This document shows positions 15,655 through 24,607 of a stretch of 64,000 bases of DNA, piece after piece; the first letter of the stretch is position 1; each line of letters opens with the position of its first letter. The stretch spans positions 1 through 64,000 of the forward strand of contig CALUYD010000008.1 in NCBI GenBank assembly GCA_944324915.1. The letters are read 5' to 3'. Below the pieces are notes generated by a model. The model saw nothing but the letters and a program-made list of their open reading frames with translations, made no database searches and was not told where the DNA came from. The DNA is from Candidatus Gastranaerophilales bacterium. Lineage in GTDB: Bacteria > Cyanobacteriota > Vampirovibrionia > Gastranaerophilales > Gastranaerophilaceae. Made by a program: the position numbers and the translations under genes.

Positions 15655-17981
15655 TCAACATTAATAGGTTCAACATTAATTAATTTGATTGCTTCTTTTG
15701 CGTTTTGCTTAATATTTTCGCTAATATCATCCAAAATCAATAGTTGTCTTAATACATCAATAGTTCTTTTGAATGTTCTAACAACGTCACCTTGGGATGT
15801 TTGAGTGTCTTCAAACATATTTTCCCAAGTATTTATCGGATTATTTTCAGGATTTAAATTTGCCCCTATCCAATATTCAATAAAATAACAATAAAAAGGA
15901 TTGATATACATTGGATTTTCAATGTTATTATCGCGCTCAAGCAAGAATATTTTTCTTCTAATATCTTTTATTTGATTTAAGGTTTTTCGAACGTTTTTTG
16001 AACATGGTTTTGCTATTTCATCATCACTTTTTCTTGCTTCTTCAGATACTAAAGCGCAAATTACAGAGGCTAATTCAACCACATTTAAATTATCCAATAA
16101 ACCGGATAAAATAATTTCTGATAAATATAATTCATTTTCACATCTTAGCGCCATGGTAATTTTGCCTCTTTGAGTTGGATAATCGTCAGACAAATTACCT
16201 GTTTTTTCAAGGATATATTTATGAGCTAAGAATTTTTGCCAATATACGTCTTTTTGAAATTCTATTTCTTTATCAAGTTTTTTGATTTCTTTTTCATATC
16301 TTTGAGTTAATTCAATGCATTTTTTATGTTTTTTATAGATTTTACAAGTATTACAGCCAAAATTTTCAATTCTTTTTTGTAATTCTTTTGATTTTTGATA
16401 AAACTCAATAACCTCTGGAGCCGTCATCGGGTCTTTATATTTTCCTTTTGCTTGGCGTTTTAGAGTTTTATAAAGAGTTCTTGTTTGAACAAATTGATTT
16501 TTTAACTTGTTATAAGTTTCAAAATCTTCATCAGATAAATTCCATCTGCAAGTAAAATCGTGGATATTTTTAATATCTTCAAACCTTGCTTCTTTTTTCT
16601 TTAATAGCGGAGTTAATCTATCAGTTGATGAAAAATAGCCGAATGTCTTAAATATAAGCTCTCGAGCTTCTTCAAGAGAAAATCTTTGAAGCAAATTTAA
16701 AACCATTGAATATCTTGGAGAAAACTTAGATTCCAATGGGTTTGCGTCTGATTTAACTAAAGTTGCTACTTCATCAGGAGTCTGAAAAGGTGTTCCAATA
16801 ATTACAACATAGCCAATTTCATCCATACCTCTACGACCAGCTCTACCTGACATTTGCAAAAATTCATTTGCAGATAACATCCTATGACCGTCATCTGTTC
16901 TTTTAGATATTGAGCTTATTATAGTGGTTCTAGCTGGCATATTAATACCAGCTGCTAAGGTTTCAGTTGCAAAAACAACTTTTATTAAACCCATTTGAAA
17001 TAATTTTTCAACCAATGCTTTCCAAGCAGGCAACAAACCCGCATGATGAGAGGCAATTCCTGCTTTTATCAAATCAATTTGAGGATTATTTTCTAAATAT
17101 GGATTTTCTTTAATATATTCATCAACTATTTCATTAATTTTTATGATTTCATCTTTGTTTAAAAGCTCTAATTTTAAACATTTTCTAGCGTTTTCATCGC
17201 ATTTTTTTCTTGAAAAAGTAAAATATATGCAAGGGAGCATATTTTTTTCATTTAACACTTGAATAACGCTTGTTGTAGGGTTTTTTAGTTTTTCTTTTTT
17301 ATTAAAATATTTATATTTACTCTCAGGGCGAATTTTGCTGTTTAATTTACCATCCGGAGTTAACAGCGGTAATATTGTATTTGGTTTTGAGCTATCATAA
17401 TAAAAAAATCTCAAAGGAACAGGACGAAAATCGGTATAAACAAGCTCTGTTTTTGAATGAACAGTATTTATCCAATCTGTTAATTGTTGAGAATTTTTTA
17501 CTGTTGCACTTAGTGCTATTATTTGAATATTAGTTGGGCAATAAATAATGCTTTCTTCCCAAACAGTGCCTCTTGATTCATCATTCATATAATGAACTTC
17601 ATCTAAAACAACATATTTAACATTTTTGAGATTGTCCGCTAAATCACCAAATGTTGTACCATAGAGCATATTTCTAAATACTTCTGTGGTCATTACAACA
17701 ACTTGAGCATCACGATTTATAGTGGTATCACCTGTTAAAAGCCCAACATTATCAGCCCCATAAGACTTTGAAAAATCATTATATTTTTGATTAGATAAAG
17801 CCTTTAAAGGAGTTGTATAGAATATTCTTTCTCCTCGCTCGAGAGCTAAATGTATAGCGCTTTGAGCAATACAGGTTTTACCGGCGCCTGTTGGAGCACA
17901 AACTACAACGCTTTTCCCATTTTGAATGTGTTCAATTGCTTCTTTTTGAAAATCGTCAAGTTCAAAATTAAATCCGTACAT
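15651..17981 (-). CDS. SKI2/Mtr4-like DEVH RNA helicase
   Basis: A 776 aa ATP-dependent superfamily 2 helicase. Motif I is APTGAGKT (29-36), motif II DEVH (127-130), motif III SAT (158-160). Motif VI is QMSGRAGRRGMD near residue 380. A long C-terminal part resembles the DSHCT (arch/accessory) region of Mtr4- and Ski2-like enzymes. A CNTCKIYKKHKKC cysteine cluster lies near residue 545 and may bind zinc. Such proteins occur in cyanobacteria, actinobacteria and eukaryotes, and act in RNA processing. It is the last gene of the proS-amidotransferase-coaX-dut group, 26 nt after dut. Confidence 0.87.
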   Translation of the reverse strand: MYGFNFELDDFQKEAIEHIQNGKSVVVCAPTGAGKTCIAQSAIHLALERGERIFYTTPLKALSNQKYNDFSKSYGADNVGLLTGDTTINRDAQVVVMTTEVFRNMLYGTTFGDLADNLKNVKYVVLDEVHYMNDESRGTVWEESIIYCPTNIQIIALSATVKNSQQLTDWINTVHSKTELVYTDFRPVPLRFFYYDSSKPNTILPLLTPDGKLNSKIRPESKYKYFNKKEKLKNPTTSVIQVLNEKNMLPCIYFTFSRKKCDENARKCLKLELLNKDEIIKINEIVDEYIKENPYLENNPQIDLIKAGIASHHAGLLPAWKALVEKLFQMGLIKVVFATETLAAGINMPARTTIISSISKRTDDGHRMLSANEFLQMSGRAGRRGMDEIGYVVIIGTPFQTPDEVATLVKSDANPLESKFSPRYSMVLNLLQRFSLEEARELIFKTFGYFSSTDRLTPLLKKKEARFEDIKNIHDFTCRWNLSDEDFETYNKLKNQFVQTRTLYKTLKRQAKGKYKDPMTAPEVIEFYQKSKELQKRIENFGCNTCKIYKKHKKCIELTQRYEKEIKKLDKEIEFQKDVYWQKFLAHKYILEKTGNLSDDYPTQRGKITMALRCENELYLSEIILSGLLDNLNVVELASVICALVSEEARKSDDEIAKPCSKNVRKTLNQIKDIRRKIFLLERDNNIENPMYINPFYCYFIEYWIGANLNPENNPINTWENMFEDTQTSQGDVVRTFKRTIDVLRQLLILDDISENIKQNAKEAIKLINVEPINVD

Positions 17982-18007
17982 CTGTTAATTTAATTCCACA
18001 AAACAAA

Positions 18008-18454
18008 CTATTTAACGCCTGTTGAACCAAAACCGCCTGAAGCTCTTTTAGTATCAGATAAATCATCAGCAACAACAATTGATGGCTTTAAAACTTCCAT
18101 TATTGCCATTTGAGCAATTCTATCTCCTCTTGAAATTTTAAAATCAACTTTAGAATGATTAATCAAACCGACACAAATTTCGCCTCTATAATCTTCATCA
18201 ATTGTTCCGATGCCATTAACCACAGCAATCCCTGATTTTATTGCTAAACCTGAGCGAGAACGTACTTGAGCTTCTGTATTATGAGGTAATTCAATCGCAA
18301 TTCCTGTCGGTATCATTCTGATTTCACCTGATGGAATAACAATATCATCATCAATTGCAGCAACTAAATCCATAGCAGAAGCGCCTGATGTTTTATATTC
18401 TGGCATTGAGACAAAATTTTCTAATTTTTTAATTTTTAAAACAAGATTTTCCAT
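18008..18454 (-). CDS. dut: dUTP diphosphatase
   Basis: Hydrolyses dUTP to dUMP, limiting uracil in DNA and feeding dTMP synthesis. A 148 aa homotrimeric type with all five motifs: SGASAMDLVAA, RSRSGLA, GTIDEDYRGEI, RIAQM and the C-terminal phosphate-binding ASGGFGSTG. It starts 5 nt after the coaX stop. Confidence 0.97.
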   Translation of the reverse strand: MENLVLKIKKLENFVSMPEYKTSGASAMDLVAAIDDDIVIPSGEIRMIPTGIAIELPHNTEAQVRSRSGLAIKSGIAVVNGIGTIDEDYRGEICVGLINHSKVDFKISRGDRIAQMAIMEVLKPSIVVADDLSDTKRASGGFGSTGVK

Positions 18455-18459
18455 TTTTG

Positions 18460-19227
18460 TTATTCCTTATTCAAGTAATATAATTCTTTCAACCCGAACA
18501 ATGTCAGATTTTTATCGATATAGTTAATAGTATTATCTAAATCATTAAATAAAACATCTGAATATCCGCCTGTTGCAATAACTGTGGCTTTTTTGCCAAG
18601 CTCTTTTTCACATCTTCTTATCATGCCTTCAATCATCGCGCCATGACCTAATACAATACCTGATAACATAGCAGAAATTGTATCACTTCCTATTGCTTCA
18701 TTTGGAGCTTCGATTTTTAATTTTGGTAATTTTGATGTAAATTGCGATAATGATTTAGCTTGAATTTTAAGCCCGGGGGCAATAATACCGCCTATAAAAT
18801 TAGCATTTTCATCAACAATATCAAATGTTGTTGCTGTACCAAAATCAATAACTATTGCAGGCAAACTGTATTTAATAGTAGCTGCAGCAGCGTTTGCTAT
18901 TCTATCTGCACCTATTTCTTTATTATTTTTTAGATTTAATTTAATAGGTAAGATTGATTTATAAGATAAAGTAATTGCTTCAATATTTAAATATTTTTTT
19001 ATTGCACTTTTATAAATTTCACATAATTGAGGTACAACCGATGAAACTATTGCACCTTTAACCTTAGATGTTAAATTATTATGATTTAATATAGTTAAAA
19101 GCGATATACCATACTCATCATCAGTTTTTTTGATGTCTGATGAAAGAGCAAAAGTATGAATTAATTTATCCTCTTCAAAAATACCTAAAGATGTATTCGT
19201 ATTTCCAATATCAATTACTAAAAGCAT
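18460..19227 (-). CDS. coaX: Type III pantothenate kinase
   Basis: Phosphorylates pantothenate in the first step of coenzyme A synthesis. 255 aa. The ASKHA-fold phosphate motifs are visible: VIDIGNTNTSLGIF at the N-terminus, GADRIANAAAA near residue 105, and IDFGTATTFD near 127. It lies 24 nt downstream of the amidotransferase gene but has its own TAAAAT box exactly 6 nt before the ATG and no Shine-Dalgarno. It may therefore also be started as a leaderless mRNA inside the operon. Confidence 0.95.
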   Translation of the reverse strand: MLLVIDIGNTNTSLGIFEEDKLIHTFALSSDIKKTDDEYGISLLTILNHNNLTSKVKGAIVSSVVPQLCEIYKSAIKKYLNIEAITLSYKSILPIKLNLKNNKEIGADRIANAAAATIKYSLPAIVIDFGTATTFDIVDENANFIGGIIAPGLKIQAKSLSQFTSKLPKLKIEAPNEAIGSDTISAMLSGIVLGHGAMIEGMIRRCEKELGKKATVIATGGYSDVLFNDLDNTINYIDKNLTLFGLKELYYLNKE

Positions 19228-19233
19228 AGATTA

Positions 19234-19239
19234 ATTTTA
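19234..19239 (-). promoter_or_regulatory. -10 box of a probable leaderless promoter (coaX)
   Basis: On the minus strand TAAAAT is followed by TAATCT and then the coaX ATG at 19227. There is no Shine-Dalgarno. Confidence 0.5.
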
Positions 19240-19251
19240 TTTCAAACATAA

Positions 19252-19986
19252 TTATTTTGCATCTAAAATAAAGTTATGTGAATACCATTCTATATCATCA
19301 CACAATGGAGTTAGAGGTATTCTGCATTTATATTTTATTCTAAGCGCAACAGAAATTAAAAAATCACACAAATGAGGATTTTGAGCTAATATCGGGCTTG
19401 TAATATATGTCCCTATAACATTATTATATATAGCGCCTTCTGTTCTATCTCGCCCATTATTGCCTTGCCCTTTCTGCAAAGTCAAAAAAGGAGCAACGCC
19501 GCCTTTTAGATAAGACATAATACCGTGATTTTCAAAACCTGCTACTGTTTTGTTTTTTAAAAATTCACAAACGCCTGAAATATTACCCCAATGATGAACT
19601 TTTCCTGCAATAGAATCAACGTTTAATATACCCATAGCCTCAATTTGGCTTTGATTATGTAATTGATAAAAATTACCAAAAAGCAAATATCCGCAATTAA
19701 CGGCAAGCATAGGAACATTTGATTCAACTGCTGTTTTTAGCTCCATTTCATTTTGTTTTAGTTGAAATAAAGCGTCCTCAAGATTTCTTATGTTTGAGCC
19801 CCCAATATAATAAAAATCATATTTAGAAGATGAAATTCTATCATTTGTATTTATATAATGCACTTGAGTATTTATATCACGCCATTTTGCACGAGATACA
19901 AACGCTTCAACATTAGCTAAATCACAAAAGCTATGAAGAATATCAGAATATAAATATGCTATTTTTAATTTAAGAGGGTTTGACAT
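19252..19986 (-). CDS. Class I glutamine amidotransferase, CobQ/GatD-like
   Basis: 244 aa with the GATase1 fold. The nucleophile region is MLAVNCGYLLFG, with C98, and FENHG follows at 151-155. This resembles GatD, which works with MurT to amidate lipid II glutamate, and CobB/CobQ domains. The C-terminal motif that normally reads YLHGP or similar is here YITSP, so the expected catalytic histidine is absent. No MurT gene is adjacent. It overlaps the 3' end of proS by 22 nt. It may therefore not release ammonia in the standard way. Confidence is moderate for the family and low for the reaction. Confidence 0.72.
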   Translation of the reverse strand: MSNPLKLKIAYLYSDILHSFCDLANVEAFVSRAKWRDINTQVHYINTNDRISSSKYDFYYIGGSNIRNLEDALFQLKQNEMELKTAVESNVPMLAVNCGYLLFGNFYQLHNQSQIEAMGILNVDSIAGKVHHWGNISGVCEFLKNKTVAGFENHGIMSYLKGGVAPFLTLQKGQGNNGRDRTEGAIYNNVIGTYITSPILAQNPHLCDFLISVALRIKYKCRIPLTPLCDDIEWYSHNFILDAK

Positions 19987-21665
19987 TTTTTAATTGCTTC
20001 ATCCACAGAAACTTTAACCATTTCGCCATCTGCTCTTGTTTTAAATTCAACAAGACCTTCTGAAATTGTTTTACCTACTGTTATTCTGATAGGGAAACCG
20101 ATTAAATCAGCGTCTTTAAATTTTACACCGGCTCTTTCATTTCTATCATCAATCACAACTTCAATTCCAAGAGCGCATAATTTTTCATATAATTCATTTG
20201 CAACACGAGCTTGAAGTTCATCTTCAACATTTACAGGCACAATATCCACATGATATGGCGCTATTTCTTTTGGCCAAACAATACCAAAATCATCGTGGTA
20301 TTTTTCAATAGCAGCAGCCATTGTTCTTGAAACACCAATACCATAACAGCCCATAATATATGGTTTTAATTGACCGTCCACATCAGTATAGCAAGCATTC
20401 ATTGGTTTAGAATATTTTGTTCCTAATTGGAAAATATTACCTACTTCAATACCTCTTGTAACTTTAAGAGGCTTTTTGCATACAGGGCAATATTCACCTT
20501 CTTTAACTAAAGAAACATCAACAAATTCAATACCGTCTTCTAAATTTGCACCAACTATATGTTTATCTTTTTCATTTGCACCAAGAACAAAATTTTTCAT
20601 TCCTTTTGCAGTGTTATCAAATAAAACTTTTACTTTTGTTTTATCAATTCCTCGATATGAAATAAATCCTGCGCTTGAATTTAACAATTCAGAAACTTCA
20701 TTTTCTTCCATAGGTCTTATTTCAAGAGCATTAAGCGCATTCATTAATTTTGTTTCTTCAATTTCTTTATCGCCTCTAATCATTACAAGAGCAGGTTTTG
20801 AATCATAAATATAAGCTACTGCTTTTAAAATGCAATTAGGATTTACATTTAAGAATTTTGCCAAATCATCAATTGTTTTAACATTCGGAGTATCAACAAT
20901 TTCTTCTTTTGAAAATCCGCCATCAGTAACTACAGTAGGTAAAATTGAAATTGCATGATTAGAATTTGCGCTATAATCGCAACTATCGCAATAAAATACA
21001 TCGTTTTCGCCAACCATAGTATCAGTTAAAACCATATATTCATGAGAAACAGAACCGCCAATAGCACCGGAGTCAGACTGAACTGCTTTTGTTTCAAGAC
21101 CGCAACGATTAAATATTTTTGTATATGTTTTTGCCATAACTTCATATTCACGCTCTAAATCTTCTTGAGATGTGTGGAAAGAATAAGCGTCTTTCATAAT
21201 GAATTCACGACCTCTCAATAAACCAAAACGAGGTCTTATTTCATCTCTAAATTTAGATTGAATTTGATAAACATTAAGGGGAAGTTGTTTATATGAATTA
21301 ACAACATCAGATACAACGCTTGTTATAACTTCTTCATGAGTAGGAGCAAGACACATATCGTTATCGTGTCTATCTTTACATCTTAAAAGCTCTTTACCGT
21401 AAACTTGCCATCTGCCTGATTTTTGCCAAACTTCAGCAGGTTGAACAAAAGGCATTAATAACTCTTGAGCGCCTGAGGCGTTCATTTCTTCTCTTACAAT
21501 ATTAGAAATTTTTGTCAAAACCCTTTGTGCTAGAGGCATATAGGTATATATACCATTTGCAAGTTTTTTAATAAAACCGGCTCTAACCAATAATTTATGA
21601 GATATTGCTTCCGCGTCATTAGGAAATTCACGAAGCGTTTGCACAAATAATTTTGACATTTTCAT
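19965..21665 (-). CDS. proS: Prolyl-tRNA synthetase (bacterial type)
   Basis: Class II synthetase charging tRNA-Pro. At 566 aa it is the long bacterial form with an editing domain inserted between motifs 2 and 3. FRDEIRPRFGLLRGREF shows motif 2, and PTHEEVITSVV is the usual active-site flank. The editing-domain segment is around residues 240-385. The YCPVCKKPLKV cysteine pair near 400 precedes the C-terminal anticodon-binding domain. It heads the proS-GATase-coaX-dut-helicase group, and the next gene begins inside its 3' end. Confidence 0.96.
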   Translation of the reverse strand: MKMSKLFVQTLREFPNDAEAISHKLLVRAGFIKKLANGIYTYMPLAQRVLTKISNIVREEMNASGAQELLMPFVQPAEVWQKSGRWQVYGKELLRCKDRHDNDMCLAPTHEEVITSVVSDVVNSYKQLPLNVYQIQSKFRDEIRPRFGLLRGREFIMKDAYSFHTSQEDLEREYEVMAKTYTKIFNRCGLETKAVQSDSGAIGGSVSHEYMVLTDTMVGENDVFYCDSCDYSANSNHAISILPTVVTDGGFSKEEIVDTPNVKTIDDLAKFLNVNPNCILKAVAYIYDSKPALVMIRGDKEIEETKLMNALNALEIRPMEENEVSELLNSSAGFISYRGIDKTKVKVLFDNTAKGMKNFVLGANEKDKHIVGANLEDGIEFVDVSLVKEGEYCPVCKKPLKVTRGIEVGNIFQLGTKYSKPMNACYTDVDGQLKPYIMGCYGIGVSRTMAAAIEKYHDDFGIVWPKEIAPYHVDIVPVNVEDELQARVANELYEKLCALGIEVVIDDRNERAGVKFKDADLIGFPIRITVGKTISEGLVEFKTRADGEMVKVSVDEAIKKCQTLLN

Positions 21666-21760
21666 AGTTTAATCTTCTCCATTAGTTTATTAAGTATTTT
21701 AATTTTAGTTCAAAAGTATTCTAAATTAAATATTCTATTGCTAAAAACTTAAAAAATATA

Positions 21761-21766
21761 TAAGAT
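21761..21766 (+). promoter_or_regulatory. -10 box of a probable leaderless promoter (NuoL-like operon)
   Basis: TAAGAT exactly 6 nt before the ATG at 21773. No Shine-Dalgarno. Confidence 0.4.
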
Positions 21767-21772
21767 ATAACT

Positions 21773-23194
21773 ATGGATATTAGTATTTTTAATAATCTTG
21801 AGGCTTTAGGGATTTTAGCTCCGTTAATTTTCGGACTTTATCTTTTTGTTTTAAGATTTCGTCTTTCTTTTGTTAATAAGAAAATTTTAAATTGGGGCTC
21901 AAGTTTAATAAATCTAATATCTTTAGCTATTTTTCTTTTTATATATTTTCAAATTAAAAATAATATAATTACAAGCTGTAATTTAGAATTTTTATCAATA
22001 GAAAAATTTTCACTTAATTTTGGGTTTGAAATCGATAAAGAAAATATTTTATTTTTGATTTTTACATCATTTTTAGCTTTTATTATTTCAATTTATTCAA
22101 AATTTTATTTTGACAAGAAAAAACAATTTATTTTTACCAAACAAAGATTTTATATTTTTCTTAATATCTTATCTTCCTTAAGCTATGCTTTTTTAGCTTC
22201 TATTAATCTTTTTCAAGGAATATTTACATTAATTATTCAATCAGCAATAATTTTAATTTTTTCTTATTTTGATATATTTAAAACACCCGCAAATTTCAAT
22301 ATAACAAGGTTTCACACAATAAGCCACATTGGAAATATATCCCTTTTAATGGGTTGTTTAATTTTATTTAAATATTCAATTTTATCTCAAGGATATATAT
22401 CTTCAAATTCTCTAAAATATGATGAATTAAATCTTTTAATAAGCTATATGTATGGAATAAGCTCATCTGTTGAATTTAAACTTATGGCTTTATCCTTTTT
22501 AATTGGAATAATGACAAGATTGGTAGTTTTTCCTTTCAGTTGTTATTATAGTTTCTTTGCAAATTCATCAAATATTTTTTATCTTTCTACAATATCATTA
22601 GCAAATAATATTTTAGGCATATTTTTATTTTTAAAATTCATACCATTGTTAGAATTGTCAAATCATTATCTTTTATATTTTGAATTTTTCCTTGGTTTTG
22701 CAGTGTTAATTTCATTAATTCAAATACTTTTTGAAAGAAATATAAAAATAATTTTCGGTTATTTAACAAGCATAATGAACCCAATTTTTATAATTTTATT
22801 TTTAAATTTCAATTTAAAATATATTTTATTGTCTTATTTTGCCCTAAATCTTGCTTTCATTTTAATTTTAATGATTTTATTTTTCAAAGATAAAACAAAT
22901 TTCAAAAGAAGAATAATCAATAAACAGCTTGGTTTTATACTTGAAAAAAGCTATATTGTTGCTTTTGAAGTTATGCCATCTAAAATATCAAAATTATTTG
23001 AAATAATTGATGAAAAAATTATACAAAATGCTTTTGTGCCATTTATTAAGCTATTTGATTATTTATGCACAATATTTGTTAAAAAAACATCCAAGAAAAA
23101 TATTGTAAAAAGCATCAGAAGTATTTTAATAATTTTTGCAATAATAGCTCTTGTTGCTATATTTATAGCGCTTTTTGGAGGATTTAGATGTTAA
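21773..23194 (+). CDS. NuoL-like antiporter-family membrane protein, degenerate
   Basis: 473 aa and almost entirely transmembrane, about 12-14 helices. Its layout matches NuoL/MrpA-type proteins: residues ~85-105 (FTSFLAFIISIYSKFYF) mirror the NuoL segment ending in SIYSKEYM, and FKLMALSFLIGIMTRLVVFPF mirrors GAMGKSAQFPFHTW. The key lysine of that segment is not kept (TR where GK is usual) and no WELVG-type glutamate is visible. Proton translocation by the normal mechanism is therefore doubtful. First of three such genes in one operon; the next overlaps it by 7 nt. Confidence 0.7.
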   Translation: MDISIFNNLEALGILAPLIFGLYLFVLRFRLSFVNKKILNWGSSLINLISLAIFLFIYFQIKNNIITSCNLEFLSIEKFSLNFGFEIDKENILFLIFTSFLAFIISIYSKFYFDKKKQFIFTKQRFYIFLNILSSLSYAFLASINLFQGIFTLIIQSAIILIFSYFDIFKTPANFNITRFHTISHIGNISLLMGCLILFKYSILSQGYISSNSLKYDELNLLISYMYGISSSVEFKLMALSFLIGIMTRLVVFPFSCYYSFFANSSNIFYLSTISLANNILGIFLFLKFIPLLELSNHYLLYFEFFLGFAVLISLIQILFERNIKIIFGYLTSIMNPIFIILFLNFNLKYILLSYFALNLAFILILMILFFKDKTNFKRRIINKQLGFILEKSYIVAFEVMPSKISKLFEIIDEKIIQNAFVPFIKLFDYLCTIFVKKTSKKNIVKSIRSILIIFAIIALVAIFIALFGGFRC

Positions 23195-24594
23195 AAATTT
23201 ATGTAATTTTACCGTTCTTTTTTGCACTCATCCTTTCAATGAGCGTATTTTTAAAAAACCCTGTTTATATAAGAAGAATTGCAAAAACATTTTTTGTTAT
23301 TCAATTTATCATAACTTGCGCTATATTCTTTTGTTTAAAAGAAACAAGTTTTTCAATTTTAAACTTTGATTTCAATTTTACAAGACACAATCAATATTTA
23401 TTATTCTTATCAAATTTTATATTTTTCATTTTTTCAATAGTATCCAAAAGTTTTATTTTAAAATTGCACAGACTTTTTTATTCAACAAATTTTCTACTGT
23501 TAGGACTTATAAATTTATCAATTCTTTGCGACAATATTTTCTTATTTTTAATTTCATTATTTTGGATATTTATAATTGAATATTTTTTATCAATTTCTTT
23601 TTTCGAAAAAAAAGAAACAAATACAATTAATCTAAGATTAATAAACAGTTTAATTGTTTTATTTATTTCAATAGTTCTAATTATAAAAGACTTTGCAAGA
23701 TATTTTCTTTTAAACGATATAAGTTTTACTTTTTCAAACTTAGCTCAAAATATATACAGAATTGATGATTTAGCCATTTTAAGCGCATTTTTAGGATTTT
23801 TAATATTAATTTCAAGATTATTCAATTTTATTCCTTTTAATTCTAAAAATTTAATAAATCCAAAAAACATAAATCCTTTCATATTTTACACAAACACATT
23901 TTGCGCAATATTATTAGGTAGTGTCTTATTTTATAATTGCTATAACAATTTTGATTTTCTTTTCTATCAATATCAAGATTTAATTTCAGTTTATTTCTTA
24001 TTAAATTTCATAATTTTTATAATTTTAAGTTTAAGATTGAAAGATATATATAAATTTTCAAACCATTTTTTAACTGCTAATATTGCTTTTGCAACTTTTG
24101 CAATATTTTCATTTACCGATGAAGCAATAAGCGTTTTTTCTTATTTTATTTTTGTTCTTTTAATATCATATTGCCTTTGCGCTACAATTTTTATGATTTT
24201 AGCAAACAAATTCAATACATCCAATCTTGAAGAATTTAAAAAAATAAACGATAAATCAAGATTAAGCCAATTTTTCATTGCAATATCTTTGCTAAATTTA
24301 GGCAATATTCCGTTATTATCATTATTCAGCGCAGAATTAATATGTTTTATGATGATTTTTTCAACAGAATATGACGGAATTATTTTAAATATAGTACCTT
24401 ATTTTTTAATTTTGGGAATATTTTTCTTATCTTTTTGCGCTTTTTCAATTTTATACAAAATTCTTATTGCACCGATTGAAAAATCTCCCTGTACTACTTC
24501 ATTTTGCAATCATCAAATAATTGTTTGCATGATTTTAACTGTTGCGATAGTTTTACTGAGTATATGTCCGCAATATTTGCTAAATCAAATATAA
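23188..24594 (+). CDS. NuoL/NuoM-like antiporter-family membrane protein, degenerate
   Basis: 468 aa with about 14 predicted transmembrane helices. It starts at ATG 23188 after a strong GGAGG, within the 3' end of the preceding gene. The pattern of helices and the late LLNLGNIPLLSLFSAELICF segment recall the SGVPPFxGFxSK region of Nuo L/M/N proteins. The usual charged residues are largely missing. It probably lies in the inner membrane with its neighbours. Confidence 0.68.
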   Translation: MLKIYVILPFFFALILSMSVFLKNPVYIRRIAKTFFVIQFIITCAIFFCLKETSFSILNFDFNFTRHNQYLLFLSNFIFFIFSIVSKSFILKLHRLFYSTNFLLLGLINLSILCDNIFLFLISLFWIFIIEYFLSISFFEKKETNTINLRLINSLIVLFISIVLIIKDFARYFLLNDISFTFSNLAQNIYRIDDLAILSAFLGFLILISRLFNFIPFNSKNLINPKNINPFIFYTNTFCAILLGSVLFYNCYNNFDFLFYQYQDLISVYFLLNFIIFIILSLRLKDIYKFSNHFLTANIAFATFAIFSFTDEAISVFSYFIFVLLISYCLCATIFMILANKFNTSNLEEFKKINDKSRLSQFFIAISLLNLGNIPLLSLFSAELICFMMIFSTEYDGIILNIVPYFLILGIFFLSFCAFSILYKILIAPIEKSPCTTSFCNHQIIVCMILTVAIVLLSICPQYLLNQI

Positions 24595-24607
24595 TAAAGA
24601 GGAATCA

